This document shows positions 35,204-43,517 of a DNA stretch of 64,000 bases, in pieces. Source of the DNA: Aldehydirespirator sp965116865 (GTDB lineage: Bacteria > Actinomycetota > Acidimicrobiia > Acidimicrobiales > Aldehydirespiratoraceae); the NCBI GenBank assembly GCA_965116865.1, contig OZ220727.1:2790001-2854000 (forward strand), in the 5' to 3' direction. Within the stretch, counting starts at the first letter, position 1; the number at the start of each line of letters is the position of its first letter. Under the pieces are notes generated by a model, which saw nothing but the letters and a program-made list of their open reading frames with translations, ran no database searches and had not been told where the DNA came from. The translations under genes and the position numbers were made by a program.

Positions 35204-36547
35204 TCAGGGTCGGGCGAGGATCCACTCGTAGGCGGGCTGGGCCTCGACGTCGGCGGGCCAGGTTGCGGGCAGGCCGCGGCGGTTCCGGGTCAGGAGGCGC
35301 TTGGTCGCCGACGGGAACATGCGGCCCGCCTCCTCCAGCGCTCGGAGCTCCCGTGCCGCGGTCTTGCCGCTGGACGCGTCGTCGCATACTCGGATCAATT
35401 CGACCGCGCCGTCGTCGGTGCGGGCGAGGAAGTCCACTTCATGGCCTTCGCGGGTCCGAACGTAGGTCGCCTCGCAGCGTCGCCGTTCCAGCTCGACCAG
35501 CACCGCGGTCTCCAGCGCGTGGCCCCGGTTGGCCGCGCCGAGGCGGTCGAACACGCCTATCAGCCCCGCGTCGACGGGATAGGCCTTGCGGGGGTTCACC
35601 ATCCGCTGCCGCTCCGAGCGGGACTCCATCCACACCGTCCGCACCAGGAAGCAGTCCTTGAGATGCGCCAGGTACTGATGGACGGTGTCGCGGGCCATGG
35701 CTATGCCCTGGGAGCGGATGGCCCGGTGGAACTTCTCGACGCTGAACAGCGAACCCGCGTTGGCGAGGAGGTGCCTCGACAACCAGCGCAAGCCGGCCAC
35801 GTTGCTGACCCGGTGGCGGTCGATGACGTCGCGGAACACGGCCACGTCGACGTAGTCGCGCAGCAGATGCCCTCGCAGCGAGTCGTCCAGCCCCTGAGCC
35901 TCGGGGAATCCCCCTGAAGCCAGCCAGAGATCGAACGACGCCTCGATCCGGGCCCGCTCCGCCCTGCCCATGTCCGAGGGGGCGGTGGGCACGAACTCGC
36001 CCGCGTGCACGAGCGCCTCGTCGAACCCGAACGGAAAGATGAGGACCGGCCAGGCCCGTCCCCGCAGGGCGGTAGCGACCTCCCCGGAGAGCAGCGCGGC
36101 CGACGAGCCCGACACGTACACGTGCGCGCTGCCGGTGTCCAGCAGGCGCCGGACGAGCCGCTCCCAGCCGGGCACCACCTGCACCTCGTCGAGGAACCAC
36201 GCCACCGGCCCGTCCGAGCCCGAGGCCATCTGCTGGTCGGTGTAATCGTCGATGAACTCGCCCAGTGACAGAGCTCCCACGCCGACCAGGCGCTCGTCCT
36301 CGAGGGTGAGCATCGGCAACAGCCGCGCCGACGTCCCCGCCGCAGCCTGCTCGGCCCTCACCTGTTGCATGAAGGTAGTCTTGCCGGCCCGGCGCATCCC
36401 GATCACCGCGGTCGCCTTGCCGGCGAAATGCACGAGCCCCGGCACGCGGCGCGGGATCGACGGCTCTCGCCGCAGCCGAGGCCGCGGCTCAGCCTGGTCG
36501 TGGAACACCCGCCACAGCGCCGATACGGCTCCAGACGAGTCCTCCAT
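35204..36547 (-). CDS. AAA_14/DUF4143 ATPase
   Basis: A 447-residue protein from MEDSSGAVSALWRVF; the ATG at 36547 follows GGGAGGGAGAGAC. It has Walker A VIGMRRAGKTTFMQQV at about 52-60, Walker B AWFLDEVQVVPGW at about 120, SGSSAALLSGE (sensor) and the C-terminal nuclease-like DUF4143 region with GHEVDFLAR and ELIRVCDD. The family is common and poorly understood; members are often found in accessory regions and linked to mobile or toxin-antitoxin genes. A promoter with repeated AAAGGGAGAA boxes lies directly upstream. The last 113 codons are duplicated at 46.8-47.2 kb. Confidence 0.85.
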   Translation of the reverse strand: MEDSSGAVSALWRVFHDQAEPRPRLRREPSIPRRVPGLVHFAGKATAVIGMRRAGKTTFMQQVRAEQAAAGTSARLLPMLTLEDERLVGVGALSLGEFIDDYTDQQMASGSDGPVAWFLDEVQVVPGWERLVRRLLDTGSAHVYVSGSSAALLSGEVATALRGRAWPVLIFPFGFDEALVHAGEFVPTAPSDMGRAERARIEASFDLWLASGGFPEAQGLDDSLRGHLLRDYVDVAVFRDVIDRHRVSNVAGLRWLSRHLLANAGSLFSVEKFHRAIRSQGIAMARDTVHQYLAHLKDCFLVRTVWMESRSERQRMVNPRKAYPVDAGLIGVFDRLGAANRGHALETAVLVELERRRCEATYVRTREGHEVDFLARTDDGAVELIRVCDDASSGKTAARELRALEEAGRMFPSATKRLLTRNRRGLPATWPADVEAQPAYEWILARP

Positions 36548-36606
36548 GTCTCTCCCTCCCAAAGGGAGAATATACCAGACTATTATCCCTCTTAAAGGGA
36601 GAACTT
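36548..36606 (-). promoter_or_regulatory. Promoter/operator of the AAA_14 gene with GGGAGA repeats
   Basis: On the plus strand the box AAAGGGAGAA occurs at 36561-36570 and 36594-36603 (offset 33). The first box also pairs with TCTCCC at 36551-36556 as an inverted repeat. AT-rich TATATT/TAATA stretches between the boxes on the minus strand could be the -10 region. The layout suggests autoregulation by a repeat-binding protein. Confidence 0.5.
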
Positions 36607-36805
36607 AGAGGGCCAGCCGGGTGCCGTCCGCCCGCCTGACGACCAGCGTGAAATCGCTCACAGCGCCGCTCCCTTCGCCCCAGCCAGACGGCCTTGCCTC
36701 CTGACAGTCACGGCCGCACCGTAGCCGCTGGCTGCGACATCCCAGCCCTCTGCGCCGTGCCTTGCCCCCGCCGCTGGGGCTTCTGCACGGCCTGGCCTCG
36801 GGCGC

Positions 36806-37834
36806 TCACCAGCCGAGGGTGTCGTCCCTCCCGAGGTCCCGGCTCGTGCGGACCCTGGCGCCCGTGCGGAGCTCATAGCCGGCGAGGGTGTCTCCGGCCA
36901 ACCCCGCAATGCGCCGGGCCCGGGTCACCTGCTCGACGCCGGGGGCCAAGGTGTCTAGCTCCTCGGCAGCGACGGCCGCCACGGCGATAGCGGCCTGCGC
37001 TATGCGGGGCGCCATCGCCGCGACCGCGTCCAGGTCGATGTCGGGACGGTCGGCGACGTAGGTGCCGGCCTCGCGCCAGATAGTCAGATCGCCGTAAGGG
37101 GCGTCGCCGTCGCCGAGGGTGTTGTCCTGCAGGCCGCTCAGCGTCGTGCGCACGTCGTCGGCGCGGTCGCCAGCGAGTGGCACCAACAGGTCGATGCGGT
37201 GCTTGTGTGGCGCTGGGGCGCCTTGAGCGGCCGCGAGGGCCTTCAGGGCGGCCTCCACAGCCATCGCACCCGACGAGCACACATCGATCAGCCGCCAACG
37301 GGTCACGTGGTCGTCCTCGGGCTCAAGGAACTCCCACTCGTCGGGGCGCATCGAGCGCGTCATGGTCGTGAGGGCCTTGCTGGCCTCGTCGAGGCGGCCC
37401 AGGGCCTCATCGGTGTTGTTGTCGGGCAAACCGATCTCCTTATCCCACCGCACCGTCCCAGCTGGGCGGTCCACCAGCACCAACGCAGCCGGTACGATCC
37501 CGGCCTCAAACGACGCCGAGACTTCCCGAGTGCGGCGGCGCCACTCGGCCCGGTCGGTGACAAACACCTCCACCTGGCTCTCCACCACACTCGCGGCGGC
37601 CTCACACAACGCGCTGCGGATACGGCGCCGCTCCGAGTAGTCGATGTCATCGAAGATCGCCACCAGGTCGATGTCGCTGTCAGCAGTGGCCCGGCCGCGG
37701 GCCACCGACCCGAACAACAGCACCCGACTCGCTCCGGCCGCGGCCAGACGGTCCGCGGCCCGCTGCGCCTCGCGGGCAGTCGGTGCCTGTGCTGTCGAGG
37801 TGGTGGCCACGACCCACAGCGTACAACCCGTCAC
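36806..37834 (-). CDS. MNT-HEPN fusion: nucleotidyltransferase with HEPN domain
   Basis: A 342-residue protein. The N-terminal half is a minimal nucleotidyltransferase: LLFGSVARGRATADSDIDLV at about residues 38-58 with the GS...DxD active site, and EVFVTDRAEW further on. After a linker, the C-terminal half from about 130 (DEALGRLDEASKAL, then SGAMAVEAALKALAAAQG and HKHRIDLLVPLAG) has the helical layout of HEPN domains. MNT and HEPN are normally separate antitoxin (AMPylating) and toxin (RNase) proteins; here they are fused. The canonical HEPN RX4-6H motif is not obvious, so activity is uncertain. The gene stands alone, divergent from the relaxase relic. Confidence 0.75.
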   Translation of the reverse strand: MTGCTLWVVATTSTAQAPTAREAQRAADRLAAAGASRVLLFGSVARGRATADSDIDLVAIFDDIDYSERRRIRSALCEAAASVVESQVEVFVTDRAEWRRRTREVSASFEAGIVPAALVLVDRPAGTVRWDKEIGLPDNNTDEALGRLDEASKALTTMTRSMRPDEWEFLEPEDDHVTRWRLIDVCSSGAMAVEAALKALAAAQGAPAPHKHRIDLLVPLAGDRADDVRTTLSGLQDNTLGDGDAPYGDLTIWREAGTYVADRPDIDLDAVAAMAPRIAQAAIAVAAVAAEELDTLAPGVEQVTRARRIAGLAGDTLAGYELRTGARVRTSRDLGRDDTLGW

Positions 37835-37864
37835 CGCGGTCAGCCCTTGTAGCCCTCGCTGCAG

Positions 37865-39342
37865 ATGCCCTCTGAGGACGCTTTTGACGTCTCAACCAGG
37901 GCGGTCCACTCCTACTTGCAACAACACGCCGTGGCGTCCCGAACCGGAGCCGGCGGCTCCAGCCGGATAGAGGTGCCAGACGGGGCGCCGGTCATAAGGA
38001 ACGAACACCGCACCAGCCGCGCGGGCGACCCTCAGCTTCACGCGCACCTGCTGTTTCAAAACCGAGTGCTGTGCGCCGACGGTATCTGGCGAACCCTCGA
38101 CGGGCGGCTGCTGTACGCGCACGCCATGCCAGCGAGCCTGTACGGGGCTGCGGTGTTGCGCGCCGAACTCTCGCACCGGCTGGGCTGGCACTGGGACCGC
38201 GTCGGGTCAAACCTGCACGCGGAGATCGCCGGCAACGACGAACGGCTCTCACAGATGTGGTCCCAACGCAAGCGGGAAGTCACCCGCGAGGCCCAGCGAC
38301 TCGTGCGTGCCTTCGAGGACAAGTACAAGAAGGAACCCACCATCTCCCAGCGCTTCGCGATGTGGGACCAAGCAGCGGTGCGGACCCGCTCCGCCAAAGA
38401 CGTCGACGCGGTGGGCGACAACCCCCACCACCGTTGGCGCTCTGAGGCCTCCACTCTGGGCATCGAGGCCGACGAACTGATCGGCTCGTACCCGACAGCG
38501 GACCGAGTCGAGCCCGACACCTACGACCGGCCCGAAGTCGTCATCGACAGCGGACCGAGTCGAGCCCGACACCTACGACCGGCCCGAAGTCGTCATCGAC
38601 AGCGGTGAGGTCTTTGTCGCCGAGGCCGTCTTCGAGCATCTCATGGCCACCGTCGAGGACATGTCGGCCTCGCTCAGCGACGCCGATGTCGACAAGGCCG
38701 TCTTCTCCGCCGTCACCGCCAGCGGCGCGCTGGCCGCCGTCGCCGGCCAGAACCCCACTTCGATGGTCGACCAGCTCGCCGCGGCTCGTCGCCGCCTACC
38801 AGCGCAGCGAGCACACCGGCACCGTCGGCACATCGGCCCGCCTGGCCGCCCTTGTCGTGGCGGTGGCCGATCCACCGCCACGACGCGAACTCGAAGCCTC
38901 GCCCGCCGTCGAAGCCTCAACAGCCTCCCTCAGCGCCAGCGACATGGAGTGGGCCCGCAGCGTTCGTCGCGACCTGCTGCACCGGCGTGCTGCTGTGTGG
39001 TCGCCGGTCCTGGACGAACTCGAAGCCCGCCGCGAGGTCCTGCGCCAAGCCGCCAAGGACGCCATCGACACGACCGAGCTTCCCTGGGCAGTCTCCGGCG
39101 ACACGCTCGTCACCCACGACCGGGCCCTATGGCGGGCACGGTGTCTGCTCTGGCTCGACTCCGACGCAACCGACAACGGCCTCGCCTGTATGGACCGCGT
39201 CGCTCCCGCCTATTCGCTCGGCCTCTTAGAGGCCGCGCGGATTGACCATCCACGGGTCGTCTGGTTGTCCCGACTGGAATGTCGGGTGTCCTGTCAACGA
39301 AGGGAGGCTGGGCAACAAGTCACGGTCTGCCTGTTGTCGTGA
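37865..39342 (+). pseudogene. MobF/TrwC-type relaxase, fragment with frameshifts
   Basis: The first 230 codons contain TSRAGDPQLHAHLLFQNRV and WRTLDGRLLYAHAMPASLYG, the histidine cluster and following region of TrwC/TraA relaxases that nick DNA for conjugation. The N-terminal catalytic Tyr region is missing. At 38493 a 52-bp tandem duplication shifts the frame; reading then continues as VFVAEAVFEHLMATVEDMSA and, after another shift near 38.79 kb, as LVAAYQRSEHTGTVGTSARL to the stop at 39342. The end (LACMDRVAPAYSLGLLEAAR) is related to the 139-bp repeat found at 44.0 and 59.2-59.7 kb. It is a relic of a conjugative element. Confidence 0.75.
38493..38605. repeat. 52-bp tandem duplication in the relaxase relic
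   Basis: The unit at 38493-38544 is repeated exactly at 38545-38596 and its first 9 bp recur at 38597-38605. This is an ordinary tandem duplication between 9-bp repeats. Since 52 is not a multiple of three, it breaks the reading frame. Confidence 0.9.
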
Positions 39343-40076
39343 TGAATAGCGATCCAGACCCTGACCGTTACACCATGCTCGACGGATCGGGCGCCGAACT
39401 CGTATCTGATCTTGCCACCGCCGCGTACCAAGCGGTCTGGGCTGCTCTTGAGCACAGGTGCGGCCCAGCGTCGGTGCGCAAGCTCATGTTGCTATCGGGA
39501 GGCCTTGACTCGGCGGCGGTCGCGGCTCTGGAACGACCGGCACGCGCCCTGTTCGTCGACTATGGACAGGTGTCCGCAGAAGCCGAACGCGAGGCGTCGA
39601 ACGCGGTCGCGCAGCATCTTCATCTGGAGCTTGACAAGTTGAACATCGACCTAGGTGCCGTCGGTTCCGGTCTCCTAGCCGGCAGCGGACAACCCGACGC
39701 TGCACCGACCTCGGAGTGGTACCCGTTTGGAAACCAGCAGCTTGCGACCATCGCTGCGGCCCACGCCCTCAAGCGCGGCCTCGGCGCGGTCGTGCTAGGG
39801 ACAGTTGCTGGAGACGGCGATCGTCACGCCGACAGCACACCGGGATTCATTTCCACCCTCGACATGCTGGTACGGCGTCAAGAGGGAGGGGTTCGAGTTC
39901 TGGCACCCCACATCAACGCACTCCCTCACGAGCTGCTGGCGCTGAGCGGACTGACCGACGAGGTGATCAACCGGACGCACTCTTGTCACGCTGGCAACCT
40001 CCCTTGCGGCGAGTGCCCCGGCTGTCTCCGCCGAAGCGAGGTCCTGGCCCGAGCATCACTACTCCCATCGATATGA
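39342..40076 (+). CDS. QueC-like 7-cyano-7-deazaguanine synthase paralogue
   Basis: A 244-residue protein from ATG 39342; an in-frame start at 39279 exists but lies in relaxase-relic sequence. It has the ATP-pyrophosphatase loop LMLLSGGLDSAAV near residue 50, FVDYGQVS, PFGNQQLATIAAAHALKRG, and a C-terminal zinc site CHAGNLPCGECPGCLRR. QueC makes preQ0 from carboxy-deazaguanine. No queD, queE, tgt or dpd genes are nearby, so this is probably one of the QueC paralogues used in accessory systems (as in Qat or CBASS loci) rather than in queuosine synthesis. Its stop overlaps the next gene (ATGA). The ribosome site is not clear. Confidence 0.75.
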   Translation: MNSDPDPDRYTMLDGSGAELVSDLATAAYQAVWAALEHRCGPASVRKLMLLSGGLDSAAVAALERPARALFVDYGQVSAEAEREASNAVAQHLHLELDKLNIDLGAVGSGLLAGSGQPDAAPTSEWYPFGNQQLATIAAAHALKRGLGAVVLGTVAGDGDRHADSTPGFISTLDMLVRRQEGGVRVLAPHINALPHELLALSGLTDEVINRTHSCHAGNLPCGECPGCLRRSEVLARASLLPSI

Positions 40077-40516
40077 CCTCTTCACCGGAACGGGTCGCGT
40101 TGATGGCGATCCAGCCGCGATTCGCTACGGCGATCCTCGATGGTTCCAAGAGCGTGGAGTTCCGCAAGCGTCCTCTCGCGGCCGATATCAGGAGGGTCTT
40201 GATCTACACGACGCGGCCGGTGGGATCGGTTGAAGGTGAGTACGACGTCGTCGGGCAGGTCGTCGGAACGCCTGATGAGTTGTGGCAACGCTTCGCAGCC
40301 GTCGCAGGGATGGGTCGCAGCGAGTTCTTCGACTACTTCGTGGGGAGCGCGAAGGCCGTGGGAATCGTGATCGGCCACTTCGAACGGTACGAGCAGCCTC
40401 GGCTGCTAGAGGACGTGGATCCAGGATCGCGCCCACCTCAGAGCGTCAAGTACCTACGGGCCGGCGTCGGTGATCGTGTCCCCCGGCTGAGCCGTCGCAC
40501 GCCGGGGCTACTCTGA
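40073..40516 (+). CDS. ASCH-domain protein
   Basis: A 147-residue protein starting at the ATGA overlap with the QueC-like gene. ALMAIQPRFATAILDGSKSV and EFRKRPLAADIRRVLIYTT are the characteristic opening of ASCH/PUA-like beta-barrels (AIxPxYAxxILxGxKxxEFRK), which bind RNA or modified nucleotides. The domain ends near YLRAGVGD. It is translationally coupled to QueC, which suggests that the two act on a common nucleotide or nucleic acid; that is inference. Confidence 0.75.
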   Translation: MTSSPERVALMAIQPRFATAILDGSKSVEFRKRPLAADIRRVLIYTTRPVGSVEGEYDVVGQVVGTPDELWQRFAAVAGMGRSEFFDYFVGSAKAVGIVIGHFERYEQPRLLEDVDPGSRPPQSVKYLRAGVGDRVPRLSRRTPGLL

Positions 40517-40521
40517 TCGTC

Positions 40522-41193
40522 GTGGCCACCTCCTCACCGCCATCCACGGATTCCGGCACCCTCGCCTACTTGGGTCGTGGCATCTACGACATCAACGAGG
40601 TTGCACGCCTGATCCAGAGTGGTCGAACACGGGTTGAAGGGTGGACCCGCCCCCACAGAGACAAGCCGCCGCTGCTCTCCGGGGAACTAGACGGATTGTT
40701 CAGCTTTTGGGACCTACTCAGCCTGAGGGTCATTGCCGAACTAGTCAGAAGGAGAGTGCCACGCGACCACATCGCTAGAGGCGCCGAGCACCTCGCGGAG
40801 ACTCTCGGCACCAATCGTCCGTTCGCCCACAGGGATCTCGTCACGGTCGGCGTGGGGTTTTTTGCAAAGATCGCCGACGACTGGGAGGACGCTGGACTGC
40901 GGGGCCAGCTGGCCTTCCAGCACGTGATAGACCCCCTGCTTGAGCCGATCACGTTCGACGACACGAACATGGCCTCAATCTGGAGGCCTCAGGAGGGCGT
41001 CTGGATCAACCCCGCGGTACAAGCAGGGACTCCCTGCGTGGACGGCACCAGAGTGCCGACGCATCAACTCGCAAGTCTGCTGGGACTTGACGAGTTGAAT
41101 GACGAGGACCTCGCAGACGTGTGCGATGACTACCGGCTCACCGTCGACCAGGTCCGGGCAGCCATTCGCTACGAACTCGTCTTGGCGGCCTGA
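40522..41193 (+). CDS. DUF433 antitoxin-like protein
   Basis: A 223-residue protein from GTG 40522. The N-terminal part (IYDINEVARLIQSGRTRVEGW) is a MerR-like helix-turn-helix, and the C-terminal part (INPAVQAGTPCVDGTRVPTH, then LADVCDDYRLTVDQVRAAI) is DUF433. This arrangement is that of VapB-like antitoxins paired with PIN-like DUF5615 toxins. The expected toxin gene starts 17 bp downstream but is cut off by an ISL3 element. It follows the ASCH gene by 5 bp, apparently in one operon with QueC-ASCH. Confidence 0.78.
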   Translation: MATSSPPSTDSGTLAYLGRGIYDINEVARLIQSGRTRVEGWTRPHRDKPPLLSGELDGLFSFWDLLSLRVIAELVRRRVPRDHIARGAEHLAETLGTNRPFAHRDLVTVGVGFFAKIADDWEDAGLRGQLAFQHVIDPLLEPITFDDTNMASIWRPQEGVWINPAVQAGTPCVDGTRVPTHQLASLLGLDELNDEDLADVCDDYRLTVDQVRAAIRYELVLAA

Positions 41194-41210
41194 GCCCGGG
41201 TGCCTCGGGA

Positions 41211-41266
41211 ATGCGGGCGGGCCGAAGCCTTCGGCTGTTGTTCGACGAGAACCTCCCGTGGAGAAA
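41211..41266 (+). pseudogene. DUF5615 PIN-like toxin, truncated after about 18 codons by ISL3
   Basis: The reading frame begins MRAGRSLRLLFDENLPWRKA; LLFDENLPWR is the opening of DUF5615 PIN-like toxins, with the first catalytic Asp and Glu. From about 41267 the sequence is antisense ISL3 transposase. No clear continuation is found beyond the other end of the element at 42.65 kb. The antitoxin gene upstream is intact. Confidence 0.65.
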
Positions 41267-42643
41267 GGCGGCGTGTTTGACGCGTTTGACGGGGTTGTTG
41301 GCGGCCTCGGTGGGAGCGTTGGTGGCTCGGGCCCGGTGCCGGTTCGAGGTGGGGTGGCGCCAGCGCCACAGGGTGCGGCCCAGTCGGTTGGGCTCTGTGG
41401 GCATGCCGGGGTCCTGCAGGTCCGAGGCGAGTTGGGCGACGGTCGCCGCGCCGGTCTCGGCGTCGGTGATGTCATAGATGCTTCTGAGGGTCTCTTCAGC
41501 GGTGCCGGGCGTCTTTGGCCTCGCTGTGGGGGTCGTCGGCGTCGAGCAGGCCCCGCAGCCGGGCCCGTCCGGCGTCGGTGATCGTCTCTGACGCCGAGAC
41601 CAGCAGCTTGCGGGCCCGATACAGCGGGTCGTGCTTGTGGCCACGATGCCCGAGGGTCTGGTTCTGGACTCTGCGGCGGACCTCGTCGAGGGCGGTGTTG
41701 CCCAACCGCACCACATGGAAGGCGTCCGCGACCTGGCCGGCATCAGCCAGCGCGGCGTCGAACGCGGCCCGGTATGGCCCCGACAGGTCCAGCACCCCCC
41801 AGCGGATCTGCTCCAGCCATCCGCGGGGACGCGCCAGCAGCCACTGGGCGGGCGCCTTGGCGCTGCGGCCTGGCACTACGCCAAGCAGCTGGCCCCGGCC
41901 TGCGTCGACGATGCCGGTGGCCCAGGCCTTGGTCCGGAACCTGCCGCGGCGCCACAGCAGGATCTCGTCGAGGCCCAGCGCGCACACATCGCCGACCCTT
42001 TCGGTGTCGGCATCGATCAGCGCCTCACCCCAGCGGCGCACCGAGACGTTCACCGGATGCCAGCTGCACCCCAGCTCTTTGGCGATGCCGCTGTGGGGCT
42101 GCCCTCGGCCCGACCGGCGCGTCGCCCAGCGCCCCGCTTTTGTGGTCAGCTCCTCGCGCGCCGGCGCGATATCGGGGTCCTGCTCGGTGACGGTCCCCGC
42201 CCCACAGCGCCGGCCTCAGGAGTCTGCATCACCCCGACGGTGTGGGCGGGTCCTGCTCGGTGACGGTCCCCGCCCCACAGCGCGGCTGACCGCAGCGCCA
42301 CCGGCGCTTGTGCCGCACCAGCCGCGCCGCCCGCCCGAACGCACCCAGATCCACCAACTCGACCCGGCGCACGCCATGGGACCACAACAGCCCGCCACAG
42401 CCCACACAGGGCGGCCGCGGCGCCCGCCGACAGATATGCACCCGCAACAGCGCGCCCGCCCCGTCGCCGACGCCGAGCACCTCGACATCGCCCAGCCCCA
42501 CCAGCAACTCACAGACACGCGTAGGGTCGCACTCCACAGGGATCCTCCAAGTTCTCGGTTGCCTGTCAGCGCCGATTCTGGGGGATCCCTCGCGTTCAGC
42601 CGCGGACAGCCACCGCCCTCACCCCACCCTCAAACGCGAAGAG
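41267..42643 (-). pseudogene. ISL3-family element (copy D), truncated and frameshifted
   Basis: The right end keeps the terminal repeat CTCAAACGCGAAGAG at 42629-42643. The transposase starts near 42537 (zinc region CVGCGGLLWSHGV, then RRWRCGQPRC), is broken by a 73-bp insertion at 42175-42283, continues as ADTERVGDVCALGLDE, WGVLDLSGPYRAAFDAA and VADAFHVVRLGN, shifts frame near 41.5 kb and ends in NPVKRVKHAAF at 41267, about 35 codons short of copy A. The left end is deleted. It is closely related to copy A and of a different subtype from copies B and C. It lies on top of a PIN-like toxin gene. Confidence 0.8.
42175..42283. repeat. 36-bp repeat / 37-bp unique / 36-bp repeat in ISL3 copy D
   Basis: Copies at 42175-42210 and 42248-42283 are identical over 36 bp, separated by 37 bp (42211-42247); offset 73. 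They fall within the transposase reading frame and shift it. Confidence 0.85.
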
Positions 42644-42828
42644 TCAGATATCTACGCGCTCAATACCCGCGCGAACTTGGCGGGAGTGTCCGTAGCCAGG
42701 ACAACCTGCGGCATGGCATCGCATGTGTCCATCTATGTGATCCGGTTCTGGCGATACCGACCTTGGCTTGGTGTTGCTGGTCGTGCAGTTCGACGCGGAG
42801 CACTCATAGACCTGGCAGAGGCGCTGGG

Positions 42829-43185
42829 CTAGAGACCGAGTGCGTTGCGCAGAATCTCGTCGATGGCGTGGCGGCCCAGCGTGTCGAGCCGTCCGAGCCT
42901 CTCGACGAGGCGGTCGGTCGATACGGCTCGCACCTGCTCGACCTGGAACGCTGTCTCGGTGGCCAGACCGTTGCCGCGGTCGGGCGGGAGAACTACATGA
43001 AGCGGGATCCGGCGGATGGTGGACGTTCCGGGAACGACGATGACCATCCTCAGGTTCGGATGGTGCAACCGGTCGTCGGACACGATGGCCGCCGGCCGGA
43101 GGAAGGCCTGTTCAGGATCCTGCGGATCGGCGCCGAAGTCGACGAACCAAACATCGCCGCGACTCAGCCGACCCTCACCGGTCAT
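42829..43185 (-). CDS. MazF/PemK-type endoribonuclease toxin
   Basis: A 118-residue protein with SRGDVWFVDFGADP, LRPAAIVSDDRLHHPN and the conserved FQVEQVRAVSTDRLVERLG, all typical of MazF. MazF toxins cut mRNA at short motifs. It overlaps the end of the antitoxin gene by 11 bp, as usual for mazEF operons. The frame is intact and ends in NALGL. Confidence 0.88.
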   Translation of the reverse strand: MTGEGRLSRGDVWFVDFGADPQDPEQAFLRPAAIVSDDRLHHPNLRMVIVVPGTSTIRRIPLHVVLPPDRGNGLATETAFQVEQVRAVSTDRLVERLGRLDTLGRHAIDEILRNALGL

Positions 43186-43426
43186 CGAGGCCGTCCGCAG
43201 ACGCGGCGTCCAGTCTCCGGCTCTCAGCCCGATATGACGCTGCCTCGGCGTCGTTCAACCCGTCGAGTGCGTCGCTAACCGACAACCACCACTCCTCACG
43301 GCTGAGCCGGTGCACAGCGTCGGTCACGACGTCCAACATCGTCGTGCCTCGCTGCTTGGCCAACCGAGATATCTCGTCCCTCAACTCAGTGGGAACCCGC
43401 AAAGTAGTAGTCTGGGAAAGCGCCAT
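43175..43426 (-). CDS. Ribbon-helix-helix antitoxin of the MazF pair
   Basis: An 83-residue protein. TTTLRVPTELRDEISRLAKQ is a ribbon-helix-helix DNA-binding domain; the C-terminal half (YRAESRRLDAASADGLDDR) is the likely toxin-binding tail. The ATG at 43424-43426 lies only 2 bp from a perfect 9-bp-arm palindrome, leaving no room for a ribosome site, so the mRNA may be leaderless or begin inside the palindrome. Confidence 0.85.
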   Translation of the reverse strand: MALSQTTTLRVPTELRDEISRLAKQRGTTMLDVVTDAVHRLSREEWWLSVSDALDGLNDAEAASYRAESRRLDAASADGLDDR

Positions 43427-43428
43427 AT

Positions 43429-43450
43429 TTGTAGCCTAGCAAGGCTACAA
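43429..43450 (-). promoter_or_regulatory. Palindromic operator of the MazEF-type module
   Basis: TTGTAGCCT-AGCA-AGGCTACAA is a perfect inverted repeat with 9-bp arms and a 4-bp centre, immediately upstream of the antitoxin start. It is the expected binding site for the ribbon-helix-helix antitoxin, giving autoregulation. Confidence 0.75.
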
Positions 43451-43517
43451 CAACCTCAGGCGCGGCATATCCCAACCGTGTCAACAAGCATCTGGAACGC
43501 GCTCAACTATCGATCGG

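Noticed and set aside
38493..38605. Another repeat-unique-repeat insertion
   Set aside because: The two 52-bp copies are directly adjacent with no unique centre, so it is an ordinary tandem duplication.
39342..40076. Queuosine biosynthesis gene queC
   Set aside because: No queD, queE, queF or tgt nearby, and the operon partners are ASCH and DUF433; a paralogue in an accessory system is more likely.
42650..42832. Missing C-terminus of the DUF5615 toxin beyond ISL3 copy D
   Set aside because: Frames ending at 42832 (VYVIRFWRYRPWLG) or at the TAG near 42.81 kb do not show DUF5615 features convincingly.
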